A DNA stretch of 64,000 bases, taken from positions 5,704,001 to 5,768,000 of the forward strand of contig NZ_JACCFO010000001.1 of the NCBI RefSeq assembly GCF_013410565.1, in the 5' to 3' direction. Source of the DNA: Streptomonospora nanhaiensis. GTDB taxonomy: Bacteria > Actinomycetota > Actinomycetes > Streptosporangiales > Streptosporangiaceae. The notes under the pieces were generated by a model. The model did no database searches. It saw only the letters and a list, made by a program, of their open reading frames with translations, and was not told where the DNA came from. Positions 49,612 to 60,405 of this stretch are shown here, in pieces. Both the position numbers and the translations under genes were made by a program. The stretch's first letter is position 1, and each line of letters starts with the position of its first letter.

Positions 49612-49903
49612 TCCCCCGCCTGTTCTACCTAGTCGCAGGTGCCGCCCTCGGCGGGTATGTTGTGCACAAGCTCAACCGCACCGCTCAAGCCTGGAGCCCG
49701 GCGGGAATCGCCGACCGCGTCGAGGACCACGTCGCCGACTACCGCGCCGCCCTCCGCGAGTTCAACGAAGACGTCCAGGCCGCCATGGAGCGGCGCGAGG
49801 CCGAGCTGCGACGCCAGTACGGCGCGGGCCCCACCACACCTGCGGGCCGAGCCAGCCAACCCCGTGGCGCGATCGGCGCCCCCGACCAGAAGGACGGCCG
49901 CTG

Positions 49904-49904
<1 letters not shown>
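49608..49904 (+). CDS. Small membrane-associated protein (DUF6167-like)
   Basis: 98 residues. A hydrophobic start ([20 protein letters not shown]) then [17 protein letters not shown] and a helical charged region, ending in a disordered tail. GTG 49608 follows AAGGGAG and overlaps the DUF948 gene; its stop overlaps the alaS start (TGATG). Conserved partner of the DUF948 gene; the family name is from memory and moderately sure. Confidence 0.7.
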
Positions 49905-52576
<2,672 letters not shown>

Positions 52577-52602
52577 CCGCGCGCGGCGAGAAAGGACACC
52601 CC

Positions 52603-52665
52603 ATGATCCGGCTCCTTCTCCGAACCGCCGCTCCCCGCCGCCTCGTGGGGGAGCCCGTTTCTTGA
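52603..52665 (+). CDS. 20-codon upstream ORF overlapping the ruvX start
   Basis: ATG 52603 has a good ribosome site (AAAGGA six bases before). The frame gives MIRLLLRTAAPRRLVGEPVS and stops at TGA 52663-52665, which overlaps the ruvX TTG start (TTGA). This arrangement would deliver ribosomes to a weak start by coupling. It could be a leader peptide rather than a functional protein. Confidence 0.4.
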   Translation: MIRLLLRTAAPRRLVGEPVS

Positions 52666-53141
52666 GGCACGGAGTACGCATCGCGGTCGATCCCGGCGGC
52701 ACCCGGATCGGGATCGCCCGCAGCGATCCCAGCGGCCTGCTGGCGACCCCCGTGGAGACCGTGCGCCGCGGCGCCGGCGACCTCGACCGCATCGCCCACC
52801 TGGTGGCCGAGCACGAGGCGTGCGAGGTCGTCGTCGGCTACCCCGCCTCCCTCTCCGGGGAGGCGGGGCCCGCCGCCCGCAGGTCCCGCTCCTTCGCCGC
52901 GGCCCTGGCGCGCAGGATCGCGCCGGTGCCGGTGCGGCTCGTCGACGAGCGGCTGACCACGGTCACCGCCGCCGACCAGCTCCGCCAGGGCGCCTCGATG
53001 GGCGCCCGCGGCGCGCGCGGCGGCCGGGCCCGCCGCGCCGTCATCGACCAGGCCGCCGCCACGGTACTGCTGCAGAGCGCCCTCGACACCGAGCGGCACA
53101 CCGGCCGCCCACCCGGTGAGACCATCGGGGAGACCGCATGA
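52662..53141 (+). CDS. ruvX: Putative pre-16S rRNA nuclease YqgF/RuvX
   Basis: 159 residues, RNase H-like fold. GVRIAVDPGGTRIGIARSD with the first aspartate, VVVGYPASLSGEAGPAA, RLVDERLTT and the C-terminal IDQAAATVLLQ are family markers. Processes the 5' end of 16S rRNA in other bacteria. The start is TTG 52662, the only codon that restores the usual N terminus; it overlaps a short upstream frame. Four-base overlap with mltG. Confidence 0.9.
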   Translation: MRHGVRIAVDPGGTRIGIARSDPSGLLATPVETVRRGAGDLDRIAHLVAEHEACEVVVGYPASLSGEAGPAARRSRSFAAALARRIAPVPVRLVDERLTTVTAADQLRQGASMGARGARGGRARRAVIDQAAATVLLQSALDTERHTGRPPGETIGETA

Positions 53142-55549
53142 GCGACCGCACCCCCTACGACGACTCCGAGACCGGCCACGGCCGGCGGGGCCGCCGGCGC
53201 CGCCCGCCCGAAGGCGGCTCCGACCCGCTGACCGACCCCTGGCCGCGGACCGGCCCGCCCGCTGCGGGCGGGCGCCAGGTCGCCGATCCGCTCACCGACC
53301 CCTGGCCGGCGCGCGCCTCCGCGCACTCCCGCCCGGTGGTCGACCCGCTGACCGACCCCTGGCCCGGCCGCGCCGAACCCGGCCGCCCCGGCCCGGGCAC
53401 CGACCTGCCCACGCGGCCCAGCGCCTTCGACAGCGAGGCCGAGCTGCCGACCCGGCCGCGCCGCTGGAGCCCTGACGCCGGTGCCCCGGCGGCACCGGCC
53501 GACACCGACCCCGCCGCGCGCCCGCGCGGCCGCCGCCACCGCGCGCCCGAGGCGCCCGACGACGCCGGCACCGGCCCGCACACCGCGCCCTCCGCCGCCG
53601 TCGAGGACACCGCCGCGCCGCGCGGCCGCCGCCGGCGGGGGCGCGTGGACGAGGCCGAGGAGCACCTGGCCTGGACCCGGCCCGCGCCCGGCGAGGACGA
53701 GGAGTTCCACCCCGTGCCGCCGCGCACGCTGGACTTCGACTCCGTGCCGGTGCGCCGCAAGCGGCCCCGCGACACCGACGACGACGCCCGCTCCGGGCGG
53801 CGGCGCCGCCGGGCCGAGACCAACCCGTTCCCGGCGGCCGACCCCGAGCCCGACGACGGGCGGGGGCGCCGGCGCCGCCGCGCCGAGACCGACCCCTTCC
53901 CGGCCGAGGCCGCGCCGGAGGACGACCAGCCCGCGGGCCGCCGGCGCCGCCGCGGCGACACCGGCCCGCTGCCCGCCGCCGACGACCCCGCCCCGCGCGG
54001 CGGCCGCCGCCGGCGCGGGGCCGACACCGACCCCTTCGGGGCCGACGCCGACCCCGCCGCGCCCCGCCGCGCCGAGGGCGCGGCGGGCGGTGGCCACCGC
54101 CGCGACCGCCACGACACCGGCGCCCTGGAGCGCTACCCCGACTTCGTCGCCCAGGCCGGGTTCGCCTCGGCCGCGGCACCGGCCGAGGCCGCCCCGGGTG
54201 AGGCCGGGACCGACCTCGCCGACGAGCCCGCGCCCCGGGGCCGCCGCGCCCGCGGCGGCGATCCGGACGGCCGCGCCGCCGCGCCGGCGCGCCGCAGGCG
54301 GGCCCGCGGCGCCGATCCCGGGCCCGACGACACCGACACCGCCGAGGAGCACGGCGCGGCCCCCGCCGACGACGAGGACGACGACCGCCCCCGCCGGTCC
54401 CGGCGCGGCGGCCGCCGCGCCGCGCGCGCCGGGAGCGCTCCAGACCCCGACGGCGAGACCCCCGCCCCGGGCGGCCGCCGCGCCGCGCGCCGGGCCCGGA
54501 CCGCCCGCTCCCGGCCCCGCAAGGGCGTGACCGTGGTGGTGGCCCTGGCCCTGGTCACCGGGGTGGGCGCCGGCGGGTTCGCGCTCGGCCGCACCTACCT
54601 GTTCCCGCCCGACTACGAGGGTGAGGGCAGCGGCTCGGTCGAGATCGTGGTCGAGGAGGGCGCCACCGGGCAGGCCATCGCCGACGAACTGGTCGCCCAG
54701 GGGGTCGTCGCCAGCCCGGGCGCGTTCCTCAACGCGCTGGGCTCCCACGGCGGCAACGTCGCGCCCGGCACCTACCGGCTGCACGAGCAGATGAGCGGCG
54801 ACGCCGCCGTGGAGCTGCTGATGGACCCCTCCGCGCGGCTCCAGGCCCACATCACCTTCAAGGAGGGCCTGCGCGCCGACGAGGTGCTGCGGCTGCTCCA
54901 CGAGAACACCGGCATCCCCATGGAGGAGTTGCGCGCCGCCCTGGAGGACACCGAGGCGCTGGGCCTGCCCGACTACGCCGAGCAGGGCGCCGAGGGCTAC
55001 CTGTTCCCCGACACCTACGACATGCCCGCCGACGCCGACGCCTCGGCGCTGCTGCGGCGCATGGTCGACCGGTTCCACGAGGTCGCCGAGGACGTCGACC
55101 TGGAGGACGCCGCCGCCGAGCGCAACCTCACGCCCAACGAGGCCATGGCGGTCGCCGCGATCGTCCAGGCGGAGTCGGGCTCGGCCGAGGACATGCCCAA
55201 GGTCGCCCGCGTGGTCTACAACCGGCTCGAAGCCGTCATGGAGCTGGGCATGGACAGCACCTGCTTCTACGTCATCGGCGAGTACGGCATCGCACTGACC
55301 AACGACCAGCTCGCCGAGTGCAAGGCCGCTGACAGCGAGTACGCCACCTACGGCCGCACCGGCCTGCCGGCCGGGCCCATCGTCAGCCCCGGCCGGCAGG
55401 CCATCGAGGCGGCGCTGAACCCCGCCGAGGGGGAGTGGCTGTACTTCGTGGCCACCGACCCCGAGAACGGCGTCACCGAGTTCGCCGAGACCTACGAGGA
55501 ATTCGAGCAGCTCAAGCTGGAGTTCGAGCAGAATCGAGGAGACCTGTGA
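53138..55549 (+). CDS. mltG: Endolytic murein transglycosylase MltG with long disordered N terminus
   Basis: 803 residues, much longer than the about 340 of E. coli MltG. Residues 1-460 are cytoplasmic and disordered: three DPLTDPWP units near 28-72, then repeated RRRR-AETDPF, GDTGPLP and ADTDPF cassettes. A membrane helix lies near 461-485; the outer LysM-like and YceG catalytic domains follow, with Glu679 in IVQAESGSAEDM as the catalytic acid and VVYNRL after it. It cuts nascent glycan strands and sets their length. Coupled to ruvX before and aroE after (GTGA). Confidence 0.93.
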   Translation: MSDRTPYDDSETGHGRRGRRRRPPEGGSDPLTDPWPRTGPPAAGGRQVADPLTDPWPARASAHSRPVVDPLTDPWPGRAEPGRPGPGTDLPTRPSAFDSEAELPTRPRRWSPDAGAPAAPADTDPAARPRGRRHRAPEAPDDAGTGPHTAPSAAVEDTAAPRGRRRRGRVDEAEEHLAWTRPAPGEDEEFHPVPPRTLDFDSVPVRRKRPRDTDDDARSGRRRRRAETNPFPAADPEPDDGRGRRRRRAETDPFPAEAAPEDDQPAGRRRRRGDTGPLPAADDPAPRGGRRRRGADTDPFGADADPAAPRRAEGAAGGGHRRDRHDTGALERYPDFVAQAGFASAAAPAEAAPGEAGTDLADEPAPRGRRARGGDPDGRAAAPARRRRARGADPGPDDTDTAEEHGAAPADDEDDDRPRRSRRGGRRAARAGSAPDPDGETPAPGGRRAARRARTARSRPRKGVTVVVALALVTGVGAGGFALGRTYLFPPDYEGEGSGSVEIVVEEGATGQAIADELVAQGVVASPGAFLNALGSHGGNVAPGTYRLHEQMSGDAAVELLMDPSARLQAHITFKEGLRADEVLRLLHENTGIPMEELRAALEDTEALGLPDYAEQGAEGYLFPDTYDMPADADASALLRRMVDRFHEVAEDVDLEDAAAERNLTPNEAMAVAAIVQAESGSAEDMPKVARVVYNRLEAVMELGMDSTCFYVIGEYGIALTNDQLAECKAADSEYATYGRTGLPAGPIVSPGRQAIEAALNPAEGEWLYFVATDPENGVTEFAETYEEFEQLKLEFEQNRGDL

Positions 55550-56391
55550 GACGCGCGGCGGTCCTGGGCTCGCCGATCGCCCACTCCCTGTCGCCGGTGC
55601 TGCACACGGCGGCCTACACCGCGCTGGGCCTGGACGGGGAGTGGACCTACTCCCGCCACGAGTGCGCCGAGCCCGGCCTGGCCGCCTTCCTGGCCGAGTG
55701 CGACGCCTCCTGGGCCGGCCTGTCGCTGACCATGCCGCTCAAGCGCGCCGCGCTGGAGCTGGCCGACGAGGCCGACGCCGCCGCCCAGGAGGTCGGCGGC
55801 GCCAACACGCTGGTGTTCGCCGGCGGCCGGCGCCGTGCCTACAACACCGACGTCCACGGGATCACCGCCGCGCTGGCCGAGCGGGGCGTGCACCGGGTCG
55901 CCTCGGCGGCGGTGCTGGGCGGCGGCGCCACCGCCGCCTCGGCCGTCGCCGCGCTGCGCGACCTGGGCGCCACCGCTGAGGGCGCCGTGACCGTGCTGGC
56001 CCGCGACCCCGCGCGCGCCGGGGGCGTGGTGGCCGCCGCCGAACGCCTGAAGACGCGCGTGTCCGTGGCGCCGCTCGCCGACATCGGCCGGCACCTGGGG
56101 GTGGACCTGGTGGTCTCCACCCTGCCCTCGGGTGCGGCCGACCCCTACGCCGCCGAGCTGGCCGGCAGCGGCGCGGCGCTGTTCGACGTGGTCTACGCCC
56201 CCTGGCCCACGGCGGCGGCCGCCGCCGTCGAGGCCGCCGGGGGCACCGTGGTCGGCGGGTTCGCGATGCTGCTGCACCAGGCCGCCCGGCAGGTGGAGCT
56301 GATGACCGGTGCCGAGCGCGCGCCGGTGGCGGCCATGCGCGAGGCCGGGCTGGCCGAGTTGGCGCGGCGCGCCGCGTCCGGCGGCGCCTAG
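55546..56391 (+). CDS. aroE: Shikimate dehydrogenase
   Basis: 281 residues. GSPIAHSLSPVLH binds shikimate, SLTMPLKR holds the catalytic lysine, RAYNTDVHG the paired aspartate, VLGGGATAASAV the NADP site, and LLHQAARQVEL the C-terminal motif. GTG 55546 overlaps the mltG stop. The TAG stop (56389-56391) lies inside the CTAG target duplication of the following insertion sequence, so the protein ends as it did before insertion. Confidence 0.95.
   Translation: MRRAAVLGSPIAHSLSPVLHTAAYTALGLDGEWTYSRHECAEPGLAAFLAECDASWAGLSLTMPLKRAALELADEADAAAQEVGGANTLVFAGGRRRAYNTDVHGITAALAERGVHRVASAAVLGGGATAASAVAALRDLGATAEGAVTVLARDPARAGGVVAAAERLKTRVSVAPLADIGRHLGVDLVVSTLPSGAADPYAAELAGSGAALFDVVYAPWPTAAAAAVEAAGGTVVGGFAMLLHQAARQVELMTGAERAPVAAMREAGLAELARRAASGGA
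56388..56391. repeat. Left CTAG target-site duplication of the IS
   Basis: CTAG here and at 57323-57326 directly flank the element. The palindrome gives TAG to aroE (plus) and TAG to the transposase (minus). Confidence 0.85.
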
Positions 56392-56932
56392 GCAGTGTTT
56401 GTTGAACGGGTAAGGTCGCGCAGCCAGATTCTGATCGAGGCCACCTGGACGGTGCCCTCGAAGATCACGGCCCGCTTGTCATAGCGGGTGGCCACCGCGC
56501 GGTTCTGCTTGAGCAGGTTGATCGCGCGCTCGACGGTGTTGCGCAAGCGGTAGGCCTCCCGGTCGAAGGACGGGGGCCTGCCGCCCGCCGAACCGCGCCG
56601 CAGCCGGTTGGCCCGCTGGTCGGCGGGCTCGGCGATGGTCGCCTTGGTCTTGCGCCGGCGCAGGTAGGACCGGTTGGCGCGGCTGGAGTAGGCCTTATCG
56701 CCCAGCAACCGGTCCAGGCGGGTGCGCGCCCGCCCCCCGGAGCGCGCCAGGCGCAGCCGCTCCAGCAGAGGCCGCAGCATCACCGTGTCGGCGTGCTGGC
56801 CGGGGGTGAGGGCCAGGACCAGCGGCCGCCGGCGGGTGTCGGCGATCAGGTGGATCTTGGTGGACCAGCCGCCCCGCGAGCGCCCGAGTGCTTGGGCCCT
56901 GTCCCCTTCGTCCCGGGCCGCCTCCCCTTTTT
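56388..56932 (-). CDS. IS5-family transposase, frame B (C-terminal part, by -1 frameshift)
   Basis: Continues from the slippery site: SRGGWSTKIHLIAD, LLGDKAYSSRANR with the second aspartate, and YRLRNTVERAINLLKQNRAV with the glutamate of DDE_Tnp_1. It has no start of its own with a ribosome site. The stop codon TAG (56390-56388) is not in the element but in the CTAG target duplication. Confidence 0.85.
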
Positions 56933-57322
56933 TGGGGCTCCGGCGGCGTGGTGGTGGGCGCGGATCACGGTGGAGTCGATACCGGCGGTGAGTTCGGCGC
57001 CGGTGAGGGCGTCGATGCGCAGCCGGTCGGCGATGCGCTGCCAGGTGCCGTCCAGGCACCAGCGGCGGTGGCGTCCGGCGGCGGTTTCCCAGGGGCCGTA
57101 GCGTTCGGGCAGGTCGCGCCAGGGGATGCCTGTCCTGGTGCGGTAGAGGATGGCGTTGATGACGCGGCGGTGGTCGGCCCACCGCTTGCCTTTGCGGGGG
57201 TGGGCGGGCATGAGCGGGGCGAGCAGGTCCCACTCGGCGTCGGTGAGTTCATGGCGTCGGACCATGAATCCCAAGGATTACCGAAGACCAGCCCGCCCCG
57301 CAGACCTTTCAAAAAACAGGAC
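56392..57322 (-). mobile_element. IS5-family insertion sequence, 931 bp, complete
   Basis: Ends carry imperfect inverted repeats: left GCAGTGTTTGTTGAACGG, right (reverse) GTCCTGTTTTTTGAAAGG, matching at 13 of 18 positions with the shared core TGTTT-TTGAA-GG. A 4-bp CTAG duplication flanks it. It encodes a two-frame IS5/IS427-type transposase on the minus strand. All three DDE residues are present, so it may be active. Inserted at the aroE stop codon. Confidence 0.9.
56846..57265 (-). CDS. IS5-family transposase, frame A (N-terminal part)
   Basis: Starts at ATG 57265 (MVRRHELTDAEWDLLAPLMP; DUF4096 domain) and contains PWRDLPERYGPW and AGIDSTVIRAHHH, where the aspartate is the first catalytic D. 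At 56933-56927 the minus strand reads A-AAA-AAG, the classic -1 slippery heptamer, after which frame B carries the rest. Without slippage the product ends at 56846, about 139 residues, lacking two catalytic residues. Confidence 0.85.
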   Translation of the reverse strand: MVRRHELTDAEWDLLAPLMPAHPRKGKRWADHRRVINAILYRTRTGIPWRDLPERYGPWETAAGRHRRWCLDGTWQRIADRLRIDALTGAELTAGIDSTVIRAHHHAAGAPKKGRRPGTKGTGPKHSGARGAAGPPRST

Positions 57323-57326
57323 CTAG
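57323..57326. repeat. Right CTAG target-site duplication of the IS
   Basis: Matches the left copy at 56388-56391. Joining the copies restores the original aroE 3' end followed by CCCCCATGCC. Confidence 0.85.
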
Positions 57327-57768
57327 CCCCCATGCCTTCCGACAACGCGCGGCAGGCCCCATGGCGCGGGCGGTTCGGGGAATAGCGCCCCGGCCGGCGG
57401 CGTTGGCAGGGGTGGTTGCCACCCGGCCGCCCGGTGCGGTACTGGGTAGGGCGGATTTCCTGATAGAGTGGTGTTCTGACTTGATCCGGCGCGCCAAGCG
57501 CCGGACACGCGTAAGCGGAGGCGGATCCTCCCACCTGCCGGGGCGCAGCTCCGGGCGGGTTCCGGTCGGCGGCGCACCAGTGGGTGTGCCGTAGTCGTCG
57601 GCAACGGCGGCTCACGCGTCGCGGCGGTGGCGGTTCGCCCCGCCGGTCCCGACGCGTACCGGTGGATCACCCCGCTTGCACACCGCTGGCGGGGTTTTCG
57701 CTTTCAGGGTCCGCGTACGGACCGGGTGGCCCCCCATAGGAATTACGACAAAGCTAGGGAGGGGTCCC
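57327..57768 (+). promoter_or_regulatory. infC promoter and long structured leader
   Basis: A TAGAGT at 57464-57469 fits the actinobacterial -10 consensus TAGRRT. Downstream lie a 7-bp hairpin (57486-57492 with 57498-57504), a larger one closed by ACGCGTCG and CGACGCGT (57614-57621 with 57650-57657) and then a terminator-like hairpin. No coding frame is supported. The leader of about 290 bases suggests control of infC-rpmI-rplT by attenuation or ribosomal protein binding. Confidence 0.6.
57670..57703 (+). terminator. Attenuator-like hairpin in the infC leader
   Basis: CCCCGC (57670-57675) pairs with GCGGGG (57689-57694) and is followed by TTTTCGCTTT. It lies inside the leader, 66 bases before the infC start, so it would terminate prematurely unless relieved. 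Confidence 0.65.
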
Positions 57769-58368
57769 ATCAGCGCCGAGCCCCGCATCAATGACCGAAT
57801 CCGGGTGGCCGAGGTCCGACTCGTCGGACCCAACGGAGAGCAGGTCGGCATCGTCCCGGTGCAGGACGCCCTGCGCCTGGCCGAGGAGGCCCAGCTCGAC
57901 CTCGTCGAGGTCGCGCCCACGGCCCGCCCGCCGGTCGCCAAGCTGATGGACTACGGCAAGTACAAGTACGAGTCCGCGGTCAAGGCGCGCGAGTCGCGCC
58001 GGAACCAGTCGAACACGATCATCAAGGAGATCAAGCTCCGCCCCAAGATCGACCCGCACGACTACGAGACCAAGAAGGGTCACGTCGTCCGGTTCCTCAA
58101 GGGCGGGGACAAGGTCAAGGTGACGATCATGTTCCGCGGTCGCGAGCAGTCCCGTCCCGAACTGGGGCGCCGCCTGCTGGCCCGCCTGGCGGAGGACGTC
58201 CAGGACCTGGGCGCGGTGGAGTCCCAGCCCAAGCAGGACGGCCGCAACATGGTCATGGTGATCGGCCCCCACAAGCGGCGGTCCGAGCACAAGGCCGAGG
58301 CCCGCGCGGCCGGCCCCCGACCCCGGCGCGAGCAGCGCCAGGAGGAGCAGGCCGGGCAGGGCAGCTGA
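57769..58368 (+). CDS. infC: Translation initiation factor IF-3
   Basis: 199 residues. [20 protein letters not shown] is the actinobacterial IF-3 start; [31 protein letters not shown], and the C-terminal domain ([35 protein letters not shown]) are diagnostic. The codon at the conserved start is ATC (57769), preceded by GGGAGGGG; no ATG, GTG or TTG fits. A rare start is the known device by which IF-3 limits its own synthesis. The C-terminal tail is charged and variable. Confidence 0.93.
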   Translation: MSAEPRINDRIRVAEVRLVGPNGEQVGIVPVQDALRLAEEAQLDLVEVAPTARPPVAKLMDYGKYKYESAVKARESRRNQSNTIIKEIKLRPKIDPHDYETKKGHVVRFLKGGDKVKVTIMFRGREQSRPELGRRLLARLAEDVQDLGAVESQPKQDGRNMVMVIGPHKRRSEHKAEARAAGPRPRREQRQEEQAGQGS

Positions 58369-58417
58369 CTCGCGGCCGACGCCGGCCGTAGGCGTCAGCC
58401 CGGAGTACGTTGATGCA

Positions 58418-58462
58418 CCGCGGTGTACCACCGTCGCCATCGGCGGCGGCGGTACACCGCGG
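58418..58462 (+). promoter_or_regulatory. Long hairpin between infC and rpmI
   Basis: A perfect 12-bp stem (58418-58429 with 58451-58462) encloses a loop that also pairs (CCGTCGCC with GGCGGCGG). It could be a processing site, a partial terminator or an L20-binding mimic; the position before rpmI-rplT suggests ribosomal protein control. Confidence 0.55.
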
Positions 58463-58548
58463 CGTGCCGATGTGCTGTGCCCACAGTAGCCGCGCCACCA
58501 CAAACCCGGTGGCGCCGATCGATGAGCAGGTAGGAGACGACGGCGATC

Positions 58549-58755
58549 ATGTCGAAGAGTAAGAACAAGACGCACAGCGGCGCCAGCAGGCGCTTCCGCG
58601 TGACCGGCTCGGGCAAGATCATGCGCCTCCGCGCCAACAAGAACCACTTGCTGGAGCACAAGCCGAGCAAGCGCACCCGACGCATCTCCGGCCAGGTCGA
58701 GCTGGCCCAGAACGACGTCAAGAAGATCAAGAAGCTTCTCGGCAACCGCGCCTAG
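58549..58755 (+). CDS. rpmI: 50S ribosomal protein L35
   Basis: 68 residues. [20 protein letters not shown] and KHLLEHK-like [14 protein letters not shown] are the L35 hallmarks. Basic rRNA-binding protein. GGAG precedes ATG 58549. Part of the infC-rpmI-rplT cluster. Confidence 0.97.
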   Translation: MSKSKNKTHSGASRRFRVTGSGKIMRLRANKNHLLEHKPSKRTRRISGQVELAQNDVKKIKKLLGNRA

Positions 58756-58859
58756 AGCCGGACCGTTCCTTCCACACCCTTCGACAGCGCCGGGAACCGG
58801 CGGGCGACCCCTGCCCCCTCCGCGGACGCGTCGGATGTCCAACCACTAAGGGAGTCACA

Positions 58860-59240
58860 GTGGCACGCGTGAAGCGGGCTCTCAACGCCAAGAAGAAGCG
58901 CCGGGTCGTCCTCGAGCGGGCCAGCGGCTACCGCGGCCAGCGTTCGCGGCTGTACCGCAAGGCCAAGGAGCAGATGCTCCACTCGATGACCTACTCCTAC
59001 CGGGACCGCAAGGACCGCAAGGGGCAGTTCCGCCGGCTGTGGATCCAGCGCATCAACGCCGGTGCGCGCGCCCACGGCCTGACCTACAACCGCTTCATGC
59101 AGGGCCTCAAGGCCGCCGGCATCGAGGTCGACCGCCGCATGCTCGCCGAACTGGCCGTCAACGACGAGGCCGCCTTCGCCGCCCTCGTCACGACCGCCAA
59201 GGACGCCCTGCCCGGCGACATCAAGCAGACCGCGGCCTGA
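58860..59240 (+). CDS. rplT: 50S ribosomal protein L20
   Basis: 126 residues. [36 protein letters not shown] and [20 protein letters not shown] are typical of L20, an early-assembly 23S binder and, in other phyla, the repressor of its own operon. GTG 58860 follows GGGAG. Confidence 0.98.
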   Translation: MARVKRALNAKKKRRVVLERASGYRGQRSRLYRKAKEQMLHSMTYSYRDRKDRKGQFRRLWIQRINAGARAHGLTYNRFMQGLKAAGIEVDRRMLAELAVNDEAAFAALVTTAKDALPGDIKQTAA

Positions 59241-59271
59241 GCCCGGTCGCAGCACAGGGACGTCGCAAGCC

Positions 59272-60111
59272 ATGGCGGGCCACGAGTTCACCAGCGCCAG
59301 GTCACCCCGGATCAAGGGGGCTCGTCGGCTCGCCAAGCGCGCGTTCCGCCAGCGTGAGCGGCGCTTCCTCGCCGAGGGCCCGCAGGCCGTACGCGAGGCG
59401 CTGGCGGCGCCCGGCGGGGTGCACGAGCTGTTCACCACCGCCGAGGCCGCCCAGCGCCACGCGGACCTGGCCGACGCCGCGCACGCGCGCGGGATCCCCG
59501 TCCACCGGGTGAGCCTGGAGGTCATGGCCGAACTGGCCCAGACCGTCACCCCCCAGGGCCTGCTCGCGGTGTGCGACTTCGTCGACGTGGGCCTGGCCGA
59601 CGTCGGCGAGATCCGCCTGGCCGCGGTGCTCTCGCACGTGCGCGACCCCGGCAACGCCGGGACCGTCGTGCGCACCGCCGACGCGGCCGGCGCCGACGTC
59701 GTCGTCTTCACCGACGCCTCGGTCGATCCCTACAACGGCAAGTGCGTGCGCGCCTCGGCCGGGAGCCTGTTCCACCTGCCCATCGTGGTGGGCGTGCCCG
59801 TCGCCGAGGCGGTGGCGCACCTGCGGGCCGCCGGCGCCCGCGTCTTCGCCGCCGACGGCGGCGGCGAGCGCGACCTGCACGCCGTGGCCGACTCCGGGGG
59901 CCTCGACGGCCCCGTGGGCTGGGTGTTCGGCAACGAGGCGTGGGGCCTGCCCGAGGAGACCGTGGCGCTGACCGACGGCGCCGTCAGCGTCCCCATTTAC
60001 GGCTCGGCGGAAAGCCTGAATCTGGCCACGGCCGCCGCCGTGTGCCTGTACACCACCGCGCGCCAGCAGCGCGCGGGCGCGCCCGCCGCGGGCCACGCGG
60101 GCGGGGCCTAG
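59272..60111 (+). CDS. TrmH/SpoU-family RNA 2'-O-methyltransferase
   Basis: 279 residues. An N-terminal substrate-binding domain (RRLAKRAFRQRERRFLAEGPQ) and a SPOUT domain with LSHVRDPGNAGTVVRTADAA (motif 1), FGNEAWGLPEE (motif 2) and VSVPIYGSAESLNLATAAAV (motif 3), forming the knotted SAM site. Methylates rRNA or tRNA ribose. Its place between rplT and pheS is conserved in actinobacteria; the target base is unknown. Confidence 0.9.
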   Translation: MAGHEFTSARSPRIKGARRLAKRAFRQRERRFLAEGPQAVREALAAPGGVHELFTTAEAAQRHADLADAAHARGIPVHRVSLEVMAELAQTVTPQGLLAVCDFVDVGLADVGEIRLAAVLSHVRDPGNAGTVVRTADAAGADVVVFTDASVDPYNGKCVRASAGSLFHLPIVVGVPVAEAVAHLRAAGARVFAADGGGERDLHAVADSGGLDGPVGWVFGNEAWGLPEETVALTDGAVSVPIYGSAESLNLATAAAVCLYTTARQQRAGAPAAGHAGGA

Positions 60112-60405
60112 CCCGCTGCGGTCCGCCCGCCGCCCGGGGCGCTCGGACCGGCCCGCCGGGACCCGCCCGCCCCGGAGCCGCCGCCGTTTCCGCGCCATCC
60201 CGCGTATGCCCAGCTTTTCCCGCGTTCGGCGGGTTGCCCGCCTCCCCCGTATTGCCGATACGCTCAAGCTCTCATCCACGAGCCGCCGGTGAGGGGCGCG
60301 CACGGCGCCTCACAGCCACAGCGGCGGGCACTGCCGAGCGTAGCGGGCGGTGTCCGCGGGTAATGATCTCCGGCGGGCGGTCACATGAGGCATGGGGAGG
60401 CGGTC

